Source: Clavibacter californiensis
GTDB taxonomy: Bacteria; Actinomycetota; Actinomycetes; Actinomycetales; Microbacteriaceae
NCBI RefSeq assembly: GCF_021952865.1
Contig: NZ_CP040792.1
Coordinates: 2,294,001-2,358,000, forward strand
Direction of reading: 5' to 3'
Length of the DNA: 64,000 nucleotides
A program made the position numbers and the translations under genes. Positions 49,906 through 63,127 of this stretch are shown piece by piece; position 1 is the stretch's first letter; every line of letters begins with the position of its first letter. Below the pieces are notes generated by a model. It had not been told where the DNA came from. It saw only the letters and a program-made list of their open reading frames with translations, and searched no databases.

Positions 49906-52023
49906 TCAGAACAGCCCCGTGTCGTCGAACCGTACACGGAGCGGGACCGTGGGCCGGAACCCGGTGCGGCCCGCGACGGGCTTGCGGCGGCTGGAGGCGT
50001 TCCTCACGACGGCGGCGCGGAGCTCGCGCGCCGCGTCGGCGCCGCTGGCGTAGTCGAGGCGGACGATGGCGCGGACCCGGCCCTGCTCGGTGGGCACCGG
50101 GCCGAGCACGTCGACCCCCTCGATCCCGTCGAGCCGCTCGACCGCCTGACCGACCGCATCCGGCAGCCCCTCGACGCTCGCGGCGCGCACGGCAGGCGGG
50201 AAGCGAAGTGCGCGTCGCTCGAGCAGCTCCTCGCGGGCGTACCTCGCCTGCTGCCAGGTGGCGAGGGCGCGCGCGACCTGGCCGCCGACGCCCACGAGCA
50301 TCACGGGCGCGCGCGGAGCCGCGAGGGCGGCGGCGTTGGACCACTGGCGGAGCACGTCCTCCCCCACCCGGAGGCTCTCGCGCGCGAGCATGCGCTCCCC
50401 GTCGAGCAGCAGGATCGCGCGGTATCCGCCCGCGGCGACGGGCTCGGCCCCGCGCGTGGCGACGACGAGCCGCGACTCCGCGTCGACCTCCTGCACGTGG
50501 CGCTCGCCGTCGGCCAGCACCACCTGCACGCCGGGGAACGCGCGGCCGAGCTCCTCCGCCGTGCGGCCCGCGCCGATGGTGACGAGGCGCAGCTCGTCGG
50601 ATCCGCAGTTGGCGCAGCGCCAGTCGCCCGCGAGGTGCCCGCACCAGCCGCACGTCGGCGTGCTCGTGGCGGTGGACATGCCGAGCGGGCCCGTGCAGAC
50701 GGTGCAGCGGGCGGCCTGGCGGCAGGCGCGGCACGCGACGAGCGGCGCGTAGCCGGGTCGCGCGACCTGGATGAGGACCGGCCCGTGCTCGACGGCGTCC
50801 TTGGCGGCGCGCCACGCGCCCGACGGGATCCTGGCCTGCCGGGCGAAGCCCTCGTCGCCCGTCTGCGAGGTGGTCGGGATCACCCGCGGGGTCCGGGTGG
50901 CCGCGGGCGAGACGCTCGTGAGGTAGCCGATCGCGACGAGCCGCTCGACCTCGGTGCTCCGCGAGTGCGCGAGCAGCACGAGCGCCGTCCCCTGCTGACG
51001 GCTGCGGAGGAGGGCGACGTCGCGTGCGTGGGCGTAGGGGCTGAGCGGCTCGGCGTGCAGCGGGTCGCCCTCGTCCCACATCGCGACGAGGCCGAGGTGC
51101 GGCGCGGGCGCGTAGACGGCCGAGCGGTTGCCGACGACGATGCGGGGCGCGTCGCCCAGGCCCGCGAGGAAGGAGCGGTAGCGGTCGGGGCCGGACTGGC
51201 GCGCGTCGGTGCGGAGGACGGAGCCCGCTGGCGCGTGCGCGGCGAGGGCGGCCTCCAGCTGGTCCTGGTCGCGGTAGTCGGGCACGACGAGGACGCTGCT
51301 GCGTCCCGACGCGAGCACGCGCGCCGCGGCCTGCGCGAGCGTGACGGCCCAGCGGCCGGCCCAGACGCCGCCGGGCAGCTCGACGACCTCGGGGATGGCG
51401 TCGACGGCCACACGACCGGATCCGTCGACAGCGGCGGCGAGGCCGTCGGGCGCGTAGCCGTCGATGGATGGGTGGTCCGCGGGCGGGGTCTCCGCCGGGG
51501 AGGTCTCCGCCGGGGAGGTCTCCGCCGCCGGGGCGTCCGCGGCGGTGGCGTCCGCCTGCGCGGTCGACACCGCGGCGGCGTCGGCATCCGCGTCGGCCGC
51601 CGCCGCGGCCTGGAGGTGCGCCTTCTCCACGCGCACCTGCCGCGGCGGCACGGCCAGGCGGATCACGTCGGACGCGGTCCCGGCCTGCCGGTCGGCGACC
51701 TCCCGCGCGAGCGTCCAGATCTCCGGGCGCAGCACGGGCAGCGGCGACACGACCTGCTCCACCTCGCTGAGCGCGCCGTCGTAGCCCCCGCCGTCGCCTA
51801 CCTCGATGACGTAGCCGTCGGCCACCCGGCCCGCGGACCGGAGCGGCACGCGCACCCGGACACCGGGCACGCACGTCGCGCGGAGCTCCTCGGGCACCGC
51901 GTAGTCGAAGAGGCGGTCGAGCTGCGGCAGCGGCGAGTCGACCATCACCCGCACGACGGGCGGGCGTGTGCCCGTCTCGGCGGCGGGTGTCGCGGATCCG
52001 CGCCCGGCCTCCCCCGCGGTCAC
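49906..52023 (-). CDS. priA: Primosomal protein N' (PriA-like, degenerate helicase)
   Basis: Replication-restart protein of the PriA family. The 705-residue protein keeps the N-terminal DNA-binding domain (VMVDSPLPQLDRLFDYAVPE) and the zinc-binding cysteines (ACRACRQAARCTVC and CGWCGHLAGDWRCANCG). The helicase core is degenerate: there is no GxGKT Walker A, and the DEEH box reads WDEGDP. Actinobacterial PriA proteins commonly lack these motifs, so this is a probable non-helicase form rather than a pseudogene. Residues about 138-186 are an Ala-, Asp- and Pro-rich linker with short tandem repeats. GTG start with GGGAGG upstream. Confidence 0.9.
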   Translation of the reverse strand: MTAGEAGRGSATPAAETGTRPPVVRVMVDSPLPQLDRLFDYAVPEELRATCVPGVRVRVPLRSAGRVADGYVIEVGDGGGYDGALSEVEQVVSPLPVLRPEIWTLAREVADRQAGTASDVIRLAVPPRQVRVEKAHLQAAAAADADADAAAVSTAQADATAADAPAAETSPAETSPAETPPADHPSIDGYAPDGLAAAVDGSGRVAVDAIPEVVELPGGVWAGRWAVTLAQAAARVLASGRSSVLVVPDYRDQDQLEAALAAHAPAGSVLRTDARQSGPDRYRSFLAGLGDAPRIVVGNRSAVYAPAPHLGLVAMWDEGDPLHAEPLSPYAHARDVALLRSRQQGTALVLLAHSRSTEVERLVAIGYLTSVSPAATRTPRVIPTTSQTGDEGFARQARIPSGAWRAAKDAVEHGPVLIQVARPGYAPLVACRACRQAARCTVCTGPLGMSTATSTPTCGWCGHLAGDWRCANCGSDELRLVTIGAGRTAEELGRAFPGVQVVLADGERHVQEVDAESRLVVATRGAEPVAAGGYRAILLLDGERMLARESLRVGEDVLRQWSNAAALAAPRAPVMLVGVGGQVARALATWQQARYAREELLERRALRFPPAVRAASVEGLPDAVGQAVERLDGIEGVDVLGPVPTEQGRVRAIVRLDYASGADAARELRAAVVRNASSRRKPVAGRTGFRPTVPLRVRFDDTGLF
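51487..51531. repeat. 15-bp tandem repeat in the priA linker
   Basis: GGTCTCCGCCGGGGA occurs at 51487-51501 and 51502-51516, with a third partial copy from 51517. It encodes repeats of Ala-Glu-Thr-Ser-Pro in the PriA linker. The unit is a multiple of three, so copy number can change without a frameshift. Confidence 0.7.
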
Positions 52024-52065
52024 CCGACCCTCCCGGTCATGCCGGGACCCGGGCGGCGGGGTGCG

Positions 52066-53277
52066 TCAGAGGCCCGCGGCGCTCTGCAGGTCGGCGACAC
52101 GGTCGAGCGCCTCCCAGGTGAAGTCCGGCAGCTCGCGACCGAAGTGCCCGTAGGCGGCGGTCTGCGCGTAGACGGGACGGAGCAGGTCGAGCCGCTCGAC
52201 GATGGCGGCGGGACGCAGGTCGAAGGTCTCGCGGATGGCGCGCACGATGCGCTCCTCGGGCACGTGCGCCGTGCCGAAGGTCTCGACGTAGAGGCCCACG
52301 GGCGCGGCCTTGCCGATGGCGTACGCGACCTGCACCTCGAGGCGGTCGGCGAGGCCCGCCGCGACCGCGTTCTTGGCGACCCAGCGCATGGCGTACGCGG
52401 CGCTGCGGTCGACCTTCGACGGGTCCTTGCCGCTGAACGCGCCGCCGCCGTGCCGGCTGAACCCGCCGTACGTGTCGACGATGATCTTGCGTCCGGTGAG
52501 GCCCGCGTCGCCCTTCGGCCCGCCGATCTCGAACTTGCCTGTGGGGTTGATGAGCAGCGTCGCGTCGCGGGAGTCGAGCTCGATGCCGATCTCGGCCGCG
52601 GCGGCGAGCACCGGGCGGATCACGTGCTCCTCGACTTCGCGGCGGAGGTCCTCCTGGGAGACCTGCGGGCCGTGCTGCGTCGAGAGCACGACCGTGTCGA
52701 CCGTGCGCGGCACGAGCCCCTCGTAGCCGATGGTGACCTGCGTCTTGCCGTCGGGCCGCAGGTACGCGAGCTCGCCCGAGTGGCGGACGGCCGCGAGGCG
52801 CTCGGCGAGGCGGTGCGCGAGGTAGATGGGCAGCGGCATGAACACGGGGGTGTCGCGCGACGCGTAGCCGAACATGAGGCCCTGGTCGCCGGCGCCCTGG
52901 AGGTCGTGCGCGTCGGTGGACGCGGATCCCGAGCGCGACTCGTACGAGCGGTCGACGCCCTGCGCGATGTCGGGCGACTGCGCGCCGATGGACACCGTGA
53001 CGCCGCAGTTGCTGCCGTCGAAGCCGACCTCCGAGGAGTCGTAGCCGATGTCCCGGATGCGGTCGCGCACGATCTGCGGGATGTCGACGTAGCCGCTCGT
53101 GGTGACCTCGCCCGCGACGTGCACGAGGCCCGTGGTGACGAGCGTCTCGACGGCCGCGCGGCTCGTCGGGTCCTGCGTGAGGAGGGCGTCGAGGATGCTG
53201 TCCGAGATCTGGTCGCAGATCTTGTCCGGGTGGCCCTCGGTGACGGACTCGGAGGTGAACAGGCGCAGGTCGGTCAC
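52066..53277 (-). CDS. metK: S-adenosylmethionine synthetase
   Basis: Makes S-adenosylmethionine from methionine and ATP. The 403-residue protein has [19 protein letters not shown], the [13 protein letters not shown] signature, and the phosphate-binding [22 protein letters not shown] start (53275-53277) with TGGAG about 7 nt upstream. It lies 39 nt after coaBC, so there is no room for a SAM riboswitch, and I see none. Confidence 0.97.
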   Translation of the reverse strand: MTDLRLFTSESVTEGHPDKICDQISDSILDALLTQDPTSRAAVETLVTTGLVHVAGEVTTSGYVDIPQIVRDRIRDIGYDSSEVGFDGSNCGVTVSIGAQSPDIAQGVDRSYESRSGSASTDAHDLQGAGDQGLMFGYASRDTPVFMPLPIYLAHRLAERLAAVRHSGELAYLRPDGKTQVTIGYEGLVPRTVDTVVLSTQHGPQVSQEDLRREVEEHVIRPVLAAAAEIGIELDSRDATLLINPTGKFEIGGPKGDAGLTGRKIIVDTYGGFSRHGGGAFSGKDPSKVDRSAAYAMRWVAKNAVAAGLADRLEVQVAYAIGKAAPVGLYVETFGTAHVPEERIVRAIRETFDLRPAAIVERLDLLRPVYAQTAAYGHFGRELPDFTWEALDRVADLQSAAGL

Positions 53278-53316
53278 GGGTCGCTCCAGGGGGATCGCGT
53301 GGTCGCGCGCCGTTCG

Positions 53317-54534
53317 CTACTGCGGCGCCGGCGAGCCCACTACGTCGAGAATTCGATGGGCGACCTGCTCCTTGGAGCCGGAGGCCTCGGCAAGTGTATC
53401 GCCGGACCTGTCGAGCACCGTGATCGTGTTGCCCTCCGTGGCGAACCCCTCGGACCACCCGACCCTGTTGAGGACGAGGAGGTCGCAGCCCTTCCGCGCG
53501 AGCTTCGCGCGGCCGATCCTGAGCCGCTCGGCTGGGTCCTCCTCGGTCTCCGCCGCGAAGCCCACGACCAGGCGGCGGGTGCCGTCGGCGCGCGGCACGG
53601 CCGCGTCGGACGCGAGCCGCTGCAGGATGTCGGGGTTCCGCACGAGCTCGACGGTCAGCGCGTCGCCCGCCTCCTCCTTCGTGATCTTGCCCGCGGACAC
53701 GGCGACGGGCCGGTAGTCGGCGACGGCCGCGGCCATGATCACGACGTCGGCGCCGTCCGCCTCGCGGAGCATCGCGTCGGACAGCTCGAGCGCGGTCGAG
53801 ACCGGCACCACGCGGACGCCGGCGGGCGCGGGCACCTCGAGGTGCGCGGCGACGAGCACGACGTCGGCGCCGCGGTCGCGCGCGGCGACTGCCAGCGCGA
53901 CGCCCTGCCGACCGGAGGACCGGTTGCCGAGGAAGCGCACGGGATCCAGCGGCTCGCGCGTGCCGCCCGCGGACACGAGGACGCGGCGGCCCTCGAGGTC
54001 GCGGCCCCCCGGACGGACGGCGGCGAGGGCCGCGGCGAGCACGTCCTCCACCTCGGCCATGCGGCCGGGCCCGGAGTCCGTGCCGGTGAGCCGGCCCGAT
54101 GTGGGGCCGACGAGCGTGGCGCCGCGGGAGCGCAGGAGGGCCGCGTTGGCCTGCGTCGCCGGGTGCTGCCACATCTCGGTGTGCATCGCGGGGGCGACGA
54201 CGAGGGGCGCACGGCTGGCGAGGATCGTGGTGCCGAGCAGGTCGTCCGACAGGCCGAGGGCCATGGTCGCGAGCGTGTGCGCGGTGGCGGGGGCGACGAC
54301 GATGAGGTCGGCCTTCTGGCCGAGCGCCACGTGGCGGACCTCGGACACCCCGTCGTAGAGGTCGCTCGTCACCGGGTTCCGGCTGACGGCCTCGAGCGTG
54401 GGCTTCCCGACGAACCGGAGCGCCGCCTCGGTGGGCACGACGTGCACGTCGTGGCCGAGGAGCACGAGGCCCCGGACCACGCCGACGGCCTTGTAGGCCG
54501 CGATGCCGCCCGTGATCCCCACGACGACCATCAC
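53317..54534 (-). CDS. coaBC: Bifunctional phosphopantothenoylcysteine synthetase/decarboxylase
   Basis: Makes 4'-phosphopantetheine for CoA in two steps. The 405-residue protein has an N-terminal FMN-dependent decarboxylase domain (CoaC; GITGGIAAYKA and the substrate motif PAMHTEMW, with His where E. coli has Asn in PXMNXXMW). A C-terminal synthetase domain (CoaB) follows, with VSAGGTREPLDPVRFLGN, AAVADYRP and the Lys of KITKEEAG. The start is GTG at 54534, or ATG three bases later; GGAG lies 9 nt before the GTG. It follows rpoZ by 78 nt. Confidence 0.96.
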   Translation of the reverse strand: MMVVVGITGGIAAYKAVGVVRGLVLLGHDVHVVPTEAALRFVGKPTLEAVSRNPVTSDLYDGVSEVRHVALGQKADLIVVAPATAHTLATMALGLSDDLLGTTILASRAPLVVAPAMHTEMWQHPATQANAALLRSRGATLVGPTSGRLTGTDSGPGRMAEVEDVLAAALAAVRPGGRDLEGRRVLVSAGGTREPLDPVRFLGNRSSGRQGVALAVAARDRGADVVLVAAHLEVPAPAGVRVVPVSTALELSDAMLREADGADVVIMAAAVADYRPVAVSAGKITKEEAGDALTVELVRNPDILQRLASDAAVPRADGTRRLVVGFAAETEEDPAERLRIGRAKLARKGCDLLVLNRVGWSEGFATEGNTITVLDRSGDTLAEASGSKEQVAHRILDVVGSPAPQ

Positions 54535-54612
54535 GCAGCGGCGCTCCGGGGCTCGAGGGCGGGGAGGGCGTGCGGCGTGCGGTCGGCGCGGGGCATCCGG
54601 GACAGCGGGCGG

Positions 54613-54882
54613 CTAGGAGGCCGCGGGCTCCACGATGGGGGTGGCGACGAGCTTGTCCTCGTTGATCTCGTGCATCGCGACCGAGAGGGGCTTGTCGTCG
54701 ATGGTGCTGTCGACGAGCGGTCCGACGTTGTCGAACAGGCTGCCCTCGTGCAGGTCGGCGTAGTAGTCGTTGATCTGGCGGGCCCGCTTGGAGGCGAAGA
54801 TCACGAGCGCGTACTTCGAGTCGACCTTCGAGAGGAGCTCGTCGATGGGCGGGTCGATGATGCCCTGGGTCTTGTCAACCAT
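54613..54882 (-). CDS. rpoZ: DNA-directed RNA polymerase omega subunit
   Basis: Small RNA polymerase subunit that helps assemble beta-prime. The 89-residue protein has [20 protein letters not shown] and [11 protein letters not shown], the conserved omega core, and an actinobacterial acidic C-terminus. It follows gmk, the usual order gmk-rpoZ-coaBC-metK. A nested hairpin overlaps the gmk stop just upstream. The start ATG is preceded by GGAAG. Confidence 0.97.
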   Translation of the reverse strand: MVDKTQGIIDPPIDELLSKVDSKYALVIFASKRARQINDYYADLHEGSLFDNVGPLVDSTIDDKPLSVAMHEINEDKLVATPIVEPAAS

Positions 54883-54910
54883 GGATGTGCCGCTTCCTCA
54901 TTGCATGGAA

Positions 54911-54949
54911 GAAGGCCGCACTGGTCCGTGTCATGGACCGACGGCCTTC
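54911..54949 (-). terminator. Nested hairpin spanning the gmk stop codon
   Basis: GAAGGCCG (54911-54918) pairs with CGGCCTTC (54942-54949). Inside, GGTCC pairs with GGACC (54923-54939). On the minus strand the 5' arm is the last codons of gmk. It may attenuate read-through into rpoZ or set a different gmk:rpoZ ratio. Confidence 0.5.
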
Positions 54950-55839
54950 CGGGATATCATCAAGTCTACGACCTCGCGCGCCGCCTCCGCGACATCGCGG
55001 TTGACGACGAGGTGGTCGAACTCGTCCTGGGCGGCCAGCTCGACCTTCGCGGTGTCCAGCCTGCGCTGCTGCTCCTCGGGTCCCTCGGTGCCGCGACCGA
55101 CCAGGCGGCGCACGAGCTCCTCCCAGGTGGGCGGCAGCAGGAACACGAGCCGCGCCTCGGGCATCGCGGCCTTCACCTGGCGCGCGCCCTGGATGTCGAT
55201 CTCCAGCAGCACGCTCCTGCCCTCGGCCAGCGCGGCGTCGATGGGCGCGCGCGGCGTGCCGTAGCGGTGCGCGTTGTGCACCGTGGCCCACTCGAGGAGC
55301 TCGTGCTGCTCGACCATGCGGTCGAACTCGGCGTCCGACACGAAGAAGTAGTTGACGCCCTCGACCTCGCCGGGACGCGGCGCGCGCGTGGTGGCGGAGA
55401 CGGAGAGCAGCACGTCCGGCTCGTTCTCGCGGATGAAGGTGGAGACGGTGCCCTTGCCCACCGCGGTGGGTCCCGCGAGCACCACGAGCCGGCTGGGCTC
55501 GACGATCTGCTTCGCGGCCTGCCACTCCTCGAGGAAGCGGGTGAGGCGCACGCGCTGGTGGACGCCGAGGCCGCCGAGGCGCTTGGCGGTGGAGATGCCG
55601 AGGTCGCCGAGGATCCGCTCGAGCTTGGTGGGGCCGATGTTCGGGATGCTCGTGAGGAACTCGGTGACGCGGAGCGTGGCCTCGGCGCGGTGCGCGGGAT
55701 CCGCGGACGCGTCGAGGACGCCGAGCGGGGTGCGCTCCCCCGCGACGATGTCGTGCTTCACCTGCGCGCGTGCGCGGCGGGCGGCGACGGCGGCCTGCGA
55801 CGCGGCGACCCGGTCGACCTCGGGTGGTTCGGGCCTCAT
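54931..55839 (-). CDS. gmk: mIHF-guanylate kinase fusion protein
   Basis: 302 residues in two parts. Residues about 15-107 match the actinobacterial integration host factor (mIHF/sIHF) family: [20 protein letters not shown], the helix-two-turn-helix [20 protein letters not shown], and [18 protein letters not shown]. Residues about 115-302 are guanylate kinase, which makes GDP from GMP: P-loop GPTAVGKGT (123-131), [21 protein letters not shown] and [17 protein letters not shown]. In mycobacteria and streptomycetes these are two adjacent genes; here one frame joins them with no ATG between. The ATG overlaps the pyrF stop by four bases. Confidence 0.95.
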   Translation of the reverse strand: MRPEPPEVDRVAASQAAVAARRARAQVKHDIVAGERTPLGVLDASADPAHRAEATLRVTEFLTSIPNIGPTKLERILGDLGISTAKRLGGLGVHQRVRLTRFLEEWQAAKQIVEPSRLVVLAGPTAVGKGTVSTFIRENEPDVLLSVSATTRAPRPGEVEGVNYFFVSDAEFDRMVEQHELLEWATVHNAHRYGTPRAPIDAALAEGRSVLLEIDIQGARQVKAAMPEARLVFLLPPTWEELVRRLVGRGTEGPEEQQRRLDTAKVELAAQDEFDHLVVNRDVAEAAREVVDLMISRKAVGP

Positions 55840-56725
55840 GGCAGCACCTCTTCGAGTCGTCCGGCGTGGTCGGTGACGGCCTCCGCGACACCCCGTGGCC
55901 CTGCCGTGAGGATACTCCGCGACGCGGCCGCGATCACAACGCCGGCGGCCGGGCCGAACAGCTTCCGGACGTCGCCCAGCAGCGCGCCCTGGTGGCCGAA
56001 GCCGGGCGCGAGGATCGGGGTGCGGAGGAGCCGCGCGAGGTCGAGCCCGGCGTCGGCGGCGTCGACGGTCGCTCCGACGACGAGCCCGAAGGACCCGGGA
56101 TCGGCCGACGGGTCGTCGAGCGGGCCGTTCGCGGCGACGGCCGCGTCCTGGATCCCGCGGGCGACGGTGCGGGCGGCCGCGGATCCGTCGCCGGGGAGCA
56201 CGGCGCGCTGCAGGTCGCGCGCCTCCGGGTTGGAGGTCGCGGCGAGCACGAAGACGCCCGCGCCCCAGCCGTCCGCGGCGGTGCGCACGCCGTCGAGGGA
56301 TCCGACGCCCGTGTACGCCGTGAGGGTGACGGCGTCGGCGCGCAGCGGGCTGTCGGGCGCGAGCCAGGCGGCGCCGTACGCGTCGACCGTGGAGCCGATG
56401 TCGCCGCGCTTGGCGTCCGCGATGACGAGGAGGCCGGCGTCGCGCGCCGCGGCGAGCACGCGCTCGAGGGCGACGTAGCCGGCGGATCCGTGGCGCTCGA
56501 AGAACGCGACCTGCGGCTTGACGATGCCGGCCCGCCCCGCGGTCGCCTCGACCACGCGGAGGCCGAACTCCTCGAGGCCGCGCGCGTCGTCGCCGAGGCC
56601 CCAGGCGTCGAGCAGCGGACGGTGCGGGTCTATGCCGACGCAGAGGTGCCCGTGCGCGCGGAACGTGCAGGCCAGCCGCGCGCCGAACGACGGGGCGTCG
56701 GGAACCGCCCCGCCGTCCGCGGTCG

Positions 56726-56729
<4 letters not shown>
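55836..56729 (-). CDS. pyrF: Orotidine 5'-phosphate decarboxylase
   Basis: Final step of UMP synthesis. The 297-residue protein is the longer type-2 (actinobacterial) form with CVGIDPH and the catalytic loop [18 protein letters not shown] (Lys and Asp). A C-terminal [10 protein letters not shown] phosphate-binding segment follows. GTG start (56727-56729) overlapping the carB TGA; its own stop overlaps the gmk ATG, joining pyrimidine and purine nucleotide genes. Confidence 0.95.
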
Positions 56730-60015
<3,286 letters not shown>

Positions 60016-60016
<1 letters not shown>

Positions 60017-61185
60017 TACACGGTCTCCTGGGGGGTCGCGGCGGCGGGGGCGGTGCCCGACGCGTCGTGGATCAGCTCGATGAACCGGTCGAAGAGGTAG
60101 GACGAGTCGTGGGGACCCGCGGCCGCCTCCGGGTGGTACTGCACGCTGAAGGCGGGGATGTCGAGGCAGTTGAGCCCCTCGACCACCTGGTCGTTGAGCG
60201 AGACGTGGCTGACCTCGGCGCGGCCGAAGCCGGCGGGGCTGTCCACGGGGCCGTCGAGCGGCGCGGAGACCGCGAAGCCGTGGTTCTGGCTCGTGATCTC
60301 GACGCGGCCGGTGCGGCGGTCGAGCACGGGCTGGTTGATCCCGCGGTGGCCGAACGGCAGCTTGTAGGTGTCGAACCCGAGGGCGCGGCCGAGGAGCTGG
60401 TTGCCGAAGCAGATCCCGAAGAACGGGATGCCCTTTCGGAGGACGTCCTGCAGGAGCTCCACGTGGTACTGGGAGGCCTCGGGGTCGCCGGGGCCGTTCG
60501 AGTAGAAGACCGCCGTGGGCGCGAGCTCCTCGAGCTCCTGGGTGGTGATCGACTGCGGCACGACGTGCACGTCGAGGCCGCGGGCCGCGAGGTGCTTCAC
60601 CGTGGCGGTCTTGATCCCGAGGTCGAGCACCGCGACGGATCCGATGCGGGGCCCTTCCGCGGGGATCGTGTACGTCTCCTGCGTGGAGACCTCGGCGGAG
60701 AGGTTGCGGCCCGCCATGTCCGGCGCCTGCCGGACCTGCGCGAGCTGCTCCTCGTCGCCGAGCGCGAAGGCGTCACCGGAGAAGACGCCGGCGCGCATGG
60801 CGCCCTCGTCTCGGATCCGGCGGGTGATCGCGCGCGTGTCGATGCCGGAGATGCCGACCACGCCCTGCGCGACCAGGTCGTCCTCGAGCGTGCGCTGCCC
60901 GCGGAAGTTGGAGACCACGCGAGAGGGGTCGCGGACGACGTAGCCGGCGACCCAGATGCGGCGGGACTCCATGTCGTCGTCGTTCATGCCGGTGTTGCCG
61001 ATGTGCGGCGCCGTCTGGAGGACGATCTGGCCCGCGTAGGACGGGTCGGTGATGGTCTCCTGGTAGCCGGTCATGCCGGTCGCGAAGACGGCCTCGCCGA
61101 GGGTCACGCCGCGGGCGCCGTACGCGCGTCCGACGTACCTCCGTCCGTCCTCGAGCACCAGGACCGCCGGTTCGTGTCGGGCCAT
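60016..61185 (-). CDS. carA: Carbamoyl-phosphate synthase small chain
   Basis: Glutaminase subunit supplying ammonia to CarB. The protein (389 residues from the ATG at 61185) has an N-terminal domain with [20 protein letters not shown] and a class I glutamine amidotransferase domain with nucleophile Cys in [12 protein letters not shown] and the His-Glu pair in [14 protein letters not shown] prefer this ATG because GGGAA lies 9 nt upstream; an in-frame GTG at 61194 overlapping the upstream stop is the alternative. Confidence 0.95.
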
Positions 61186-61190
61186 GTCGG

Positions 61191-61718
61191 TCACTTCCCT
61201 TCGTTGTCGTCGTCGTGCGCAGGGCGCGTGATGTGGTGGAGGGCGTCGACGAGCGCGGTCTTCTCGCGCGGGTCGATCACCCGGATGTACGTGTCGACCG
61301 AGGTCCCGGCCGCCGCGTCGAGGATCCAGGTGACGGCCACCAGGCCGCCCTCCTCCACGACGCGGTCGATCGCATAGGTCGCGAGCCCGGATCCCGTGAT
61401 GCGGTCGGCGGGCACGAGCACCTCGCGCTCGCCGTCGATCGCGAGCACGAGGCCCGCGTCGTGCACCCGCGCAGCCGCGCGACCGCGGAAGCCGAGGGGC
61501 GCCACGGTCAGCCGGTCGAGCGGCTCCCCCGCTGTGGTCGTGGCGACGTAGAGCACGTCGACCTCGAGCGTCGGCGCGCCGAGCCCGGCGGGCGGGCGCG
61601 GCGGCTCGGGCAGCGCGCGCTGGCGTCGTCGGCGCGCGCGCCAGCCGAGCACCATGAGCGCGAGCAGCAGGACGAGGAGCGCGATCACCGTGATCGCGGG
61701 CACGAGGCGGCCGCTCAT
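61191..61718 (-). CDS. PH-like domain membrane-anchored protein of the pyr operon
   Basis: 175-residue protein with one N-terminal membrane helix (about residues 6-27, [20 protein letters not shown]), a basic stop-transfer segment WRARRRRQR and a soluble cytoplasmic domain of the PH-like type. It lies between pyrC and carA, as does the homologous gene in mycobacteria (Rv1382). Function is unknown. It overlaps the pyrC stop by four bases and, with its stop, the alternative carA GTG, so it is co-translated with the pyrimidine genes. Confidence 0.82.
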   Translation of the reverse strand: MSGRLVPAITVIALLVLLLALMVLGWRARRRRQRALPEPPRPPAGLGAPTLEVDVLYVATTTAGEPLDRLTVAPLGFRGRAAARVHDAGLVLAIDGEREVLVPADRITGSGLATYAIDRVVEEGGLVAVTWILDAAAGTSVDTYIRVIDPREKTALVDALHHITRPAHDDDNEGK

Positions 61719-63127
61719 GCGCGCGCCTCCGGGACGCCGGCCGAGGTCGCCGCGTCGCGTGCGTCGGCGTCCGCGCGGTCGCGGAGGACGGCGGCGCGGG
61801 CGACGGTCTCGCGGTCGACGAGCGCGCCGTCGAGCACGGTCGGGTATCCGCGGTGGAAGGTCGCGACGACGCGGCCGGGCAGCGTCATCTCGAGGTAGGG
61901 CGAGTTGCCGCTGAGCCCGCCGAGGTCGTCGCGCCCGAAGACGCGCGACGCGGACGGGTCGTAGAGCGTGATGTCGGCCGGGGATCCGCCGGCCACGGCG
62001 TGCCCGTGCTCGGCGAGGCGGCCGATGCGCGCGGGCGCGTGCGACATGACGCGCGCGACGCCGGCCCAGTCGATCAGGCCGGTGTCGACCATGGCGAGCT
62101 GCACCACGGAGAGCGCCGACTCGAGGCCGACCATGCCGAACGCGGCCGCGTCCCACTCGCAGTCCTTAGCCTCCGTCGGGTGCGGCGCGTGGTCGGTCGC
62201 GACCACGTCGATCGTGCCGTCGGCGAGGGCGGCGCGGAGGGCCTCGACGTCCTCGCGGCGGCGCAGCGGCGGGTTGACCTTGTAGCGCGCGTCGTAGCCC
62301 GCGACCAGGTCCTCGGTGAGGAGGAGGTGGTGCGGCGTGACCTCGGCCGTGACGTCGACGCCGCGCGCCTTGGCCCAGCGGATCACGTCGACGGAGCCGG
62401 CGGTGGAGACGTGGCAGACGTGGAGGCGGGATCCCACGTGCTCGGCGAGCAGGACGTCGCGCGCGATGATCGACTCCTCGGCGACCGCGGGCCAGCCCGT
62501 GATGCCGAGCTCGCCGGACAGCGCGCCCTCGTTCATGGTGGCGCCCTCGGTGAGCCGCGGGTCCTGCGCGTGCTGCGCGATGACGCCGTCGAACGCCTTC
62601 ACGTACTCGAGGGCGCGGCGCATGAGCAGCGGGTCGGAGACGCACTTGCCGTCGTCGGAGAAGACGCGGACGGCGGCGCGGCTGGAGGCCATCGCGCCGA
62701 TCTCCGCCATCGACTCGCCGGCCAGGCCCACCGACACCGCGCCGATGGGGCGCACGGTCGCGTAGCCGGCCGCGTCGCCGAGCGCCTTGACCTGCTCGAC
62801 CACGCCCGCGGTGTCCTGCACGGGCATCGTGTTGGCCATCGCGAAGACCGCCGTGAAGCCGCCGAGGGCCGCGGCGCGGGATCCCGTGAGCACGGTCTCG
62901 CTCTGCTCGTAGCCGGGCTCGCGCAGGTGCACGTGCAGGTCGACGAGTCCGGGCAGCGCGACGAGGCCGTCGGCCTCGATCACGTGGGCACCGGCGGGTG
63001 TCTCGAGGTCGGGGCCGATCTCGCGGATCAGCCCGTCGGCGACGAGGATGTCGGCCCGCTCGCCCGACGGCAGGGTCGCGCCGCGGATCAGGTGGGTGTC
63101 GTCGGGGTTCGTGTCGTTCTGGGTCAT
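61715..63127 (-). CDS. pyrC: Dihydroorotase
   Basis: Third step of pyrimidine synthesis, cyclising carbamoyl aspartate. The 470-residue class I enzyme has the zinc-binding [15 protein letters not shown] and [11 protein letters not shown]. It also has [14 protein letters not shown] (His ligands), the [10 protein letters not shown] motif and the catalytic Asp in [16 protein letters not shown] chose the ATG at 63127, overlapping the pyrB stop by four bases; the longer frame is inside pyrB. Confidence 0.96.
   Translation of the reverse strand: MTQNDTNPDDTHLIRGATLPSGERADILVADGLIREIGPDLETPAGAHVIEADGLVALPGLVDLHVHLREPGYEQSETVLTGSRAAALGGFTAVFAMANTMPVQDTAGVVEQVKALGDAAGYATVRPIGAVSVGLAGESMAEIGAMASSRAAVRVFSDDGKCVSDPLLMRRALEYVKAFDGVIAQHAQDPRLTEGATMNEGALSGELGITGWPAVAEESIIARDVLLAEHVGSRLHVCHVSTAGSVDVIRWAKARGVDVTAEVTPHHLLLTEDLVAGYDARYKVNPPLRRREDVEALRAALADGTIDVVATDHAPHPTEAKDCEWDAAAFGMVGLESALSVVQLAMVDTGLIDWAGVARVMSHAPARIGRLAEHGHAVAGGSPADITLYDPSASRVFGRDDLGGLSGNSPYLEMTLPGRVVATFHRGYPTVLDGALVDRETVARAAVLRDRADADARDAATSAGVPEARA

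Noticed and set aside
49906-52023. priA as a pseudogene because Walker motifs are missing
   Set aside because: The frame is intact over 705 codons, the zinc-binding cysteines are complete and the loss of helicase motifs is typical of actinobacterial PriA, so it is likely functional.
53278-53316. Possible SAM riboswitch upstream of metK
   Set aside because: Only 39 nt separate coaBC from metK, too short for any known SAM riboswitch, and no paired structure was seen.
49597-56478. A 2293-codon open frame on the plus strand, antisense to fmt, priA, metK, coaBC, rpoZ and gmk
   Set aside because: It is a shadow frame produced by very high GC at third positions of the real minus-strand genes. Its translation is rich in Arg, Ala, Gly and Asp, has no recognisable domain, and crosses several gene boundaries.
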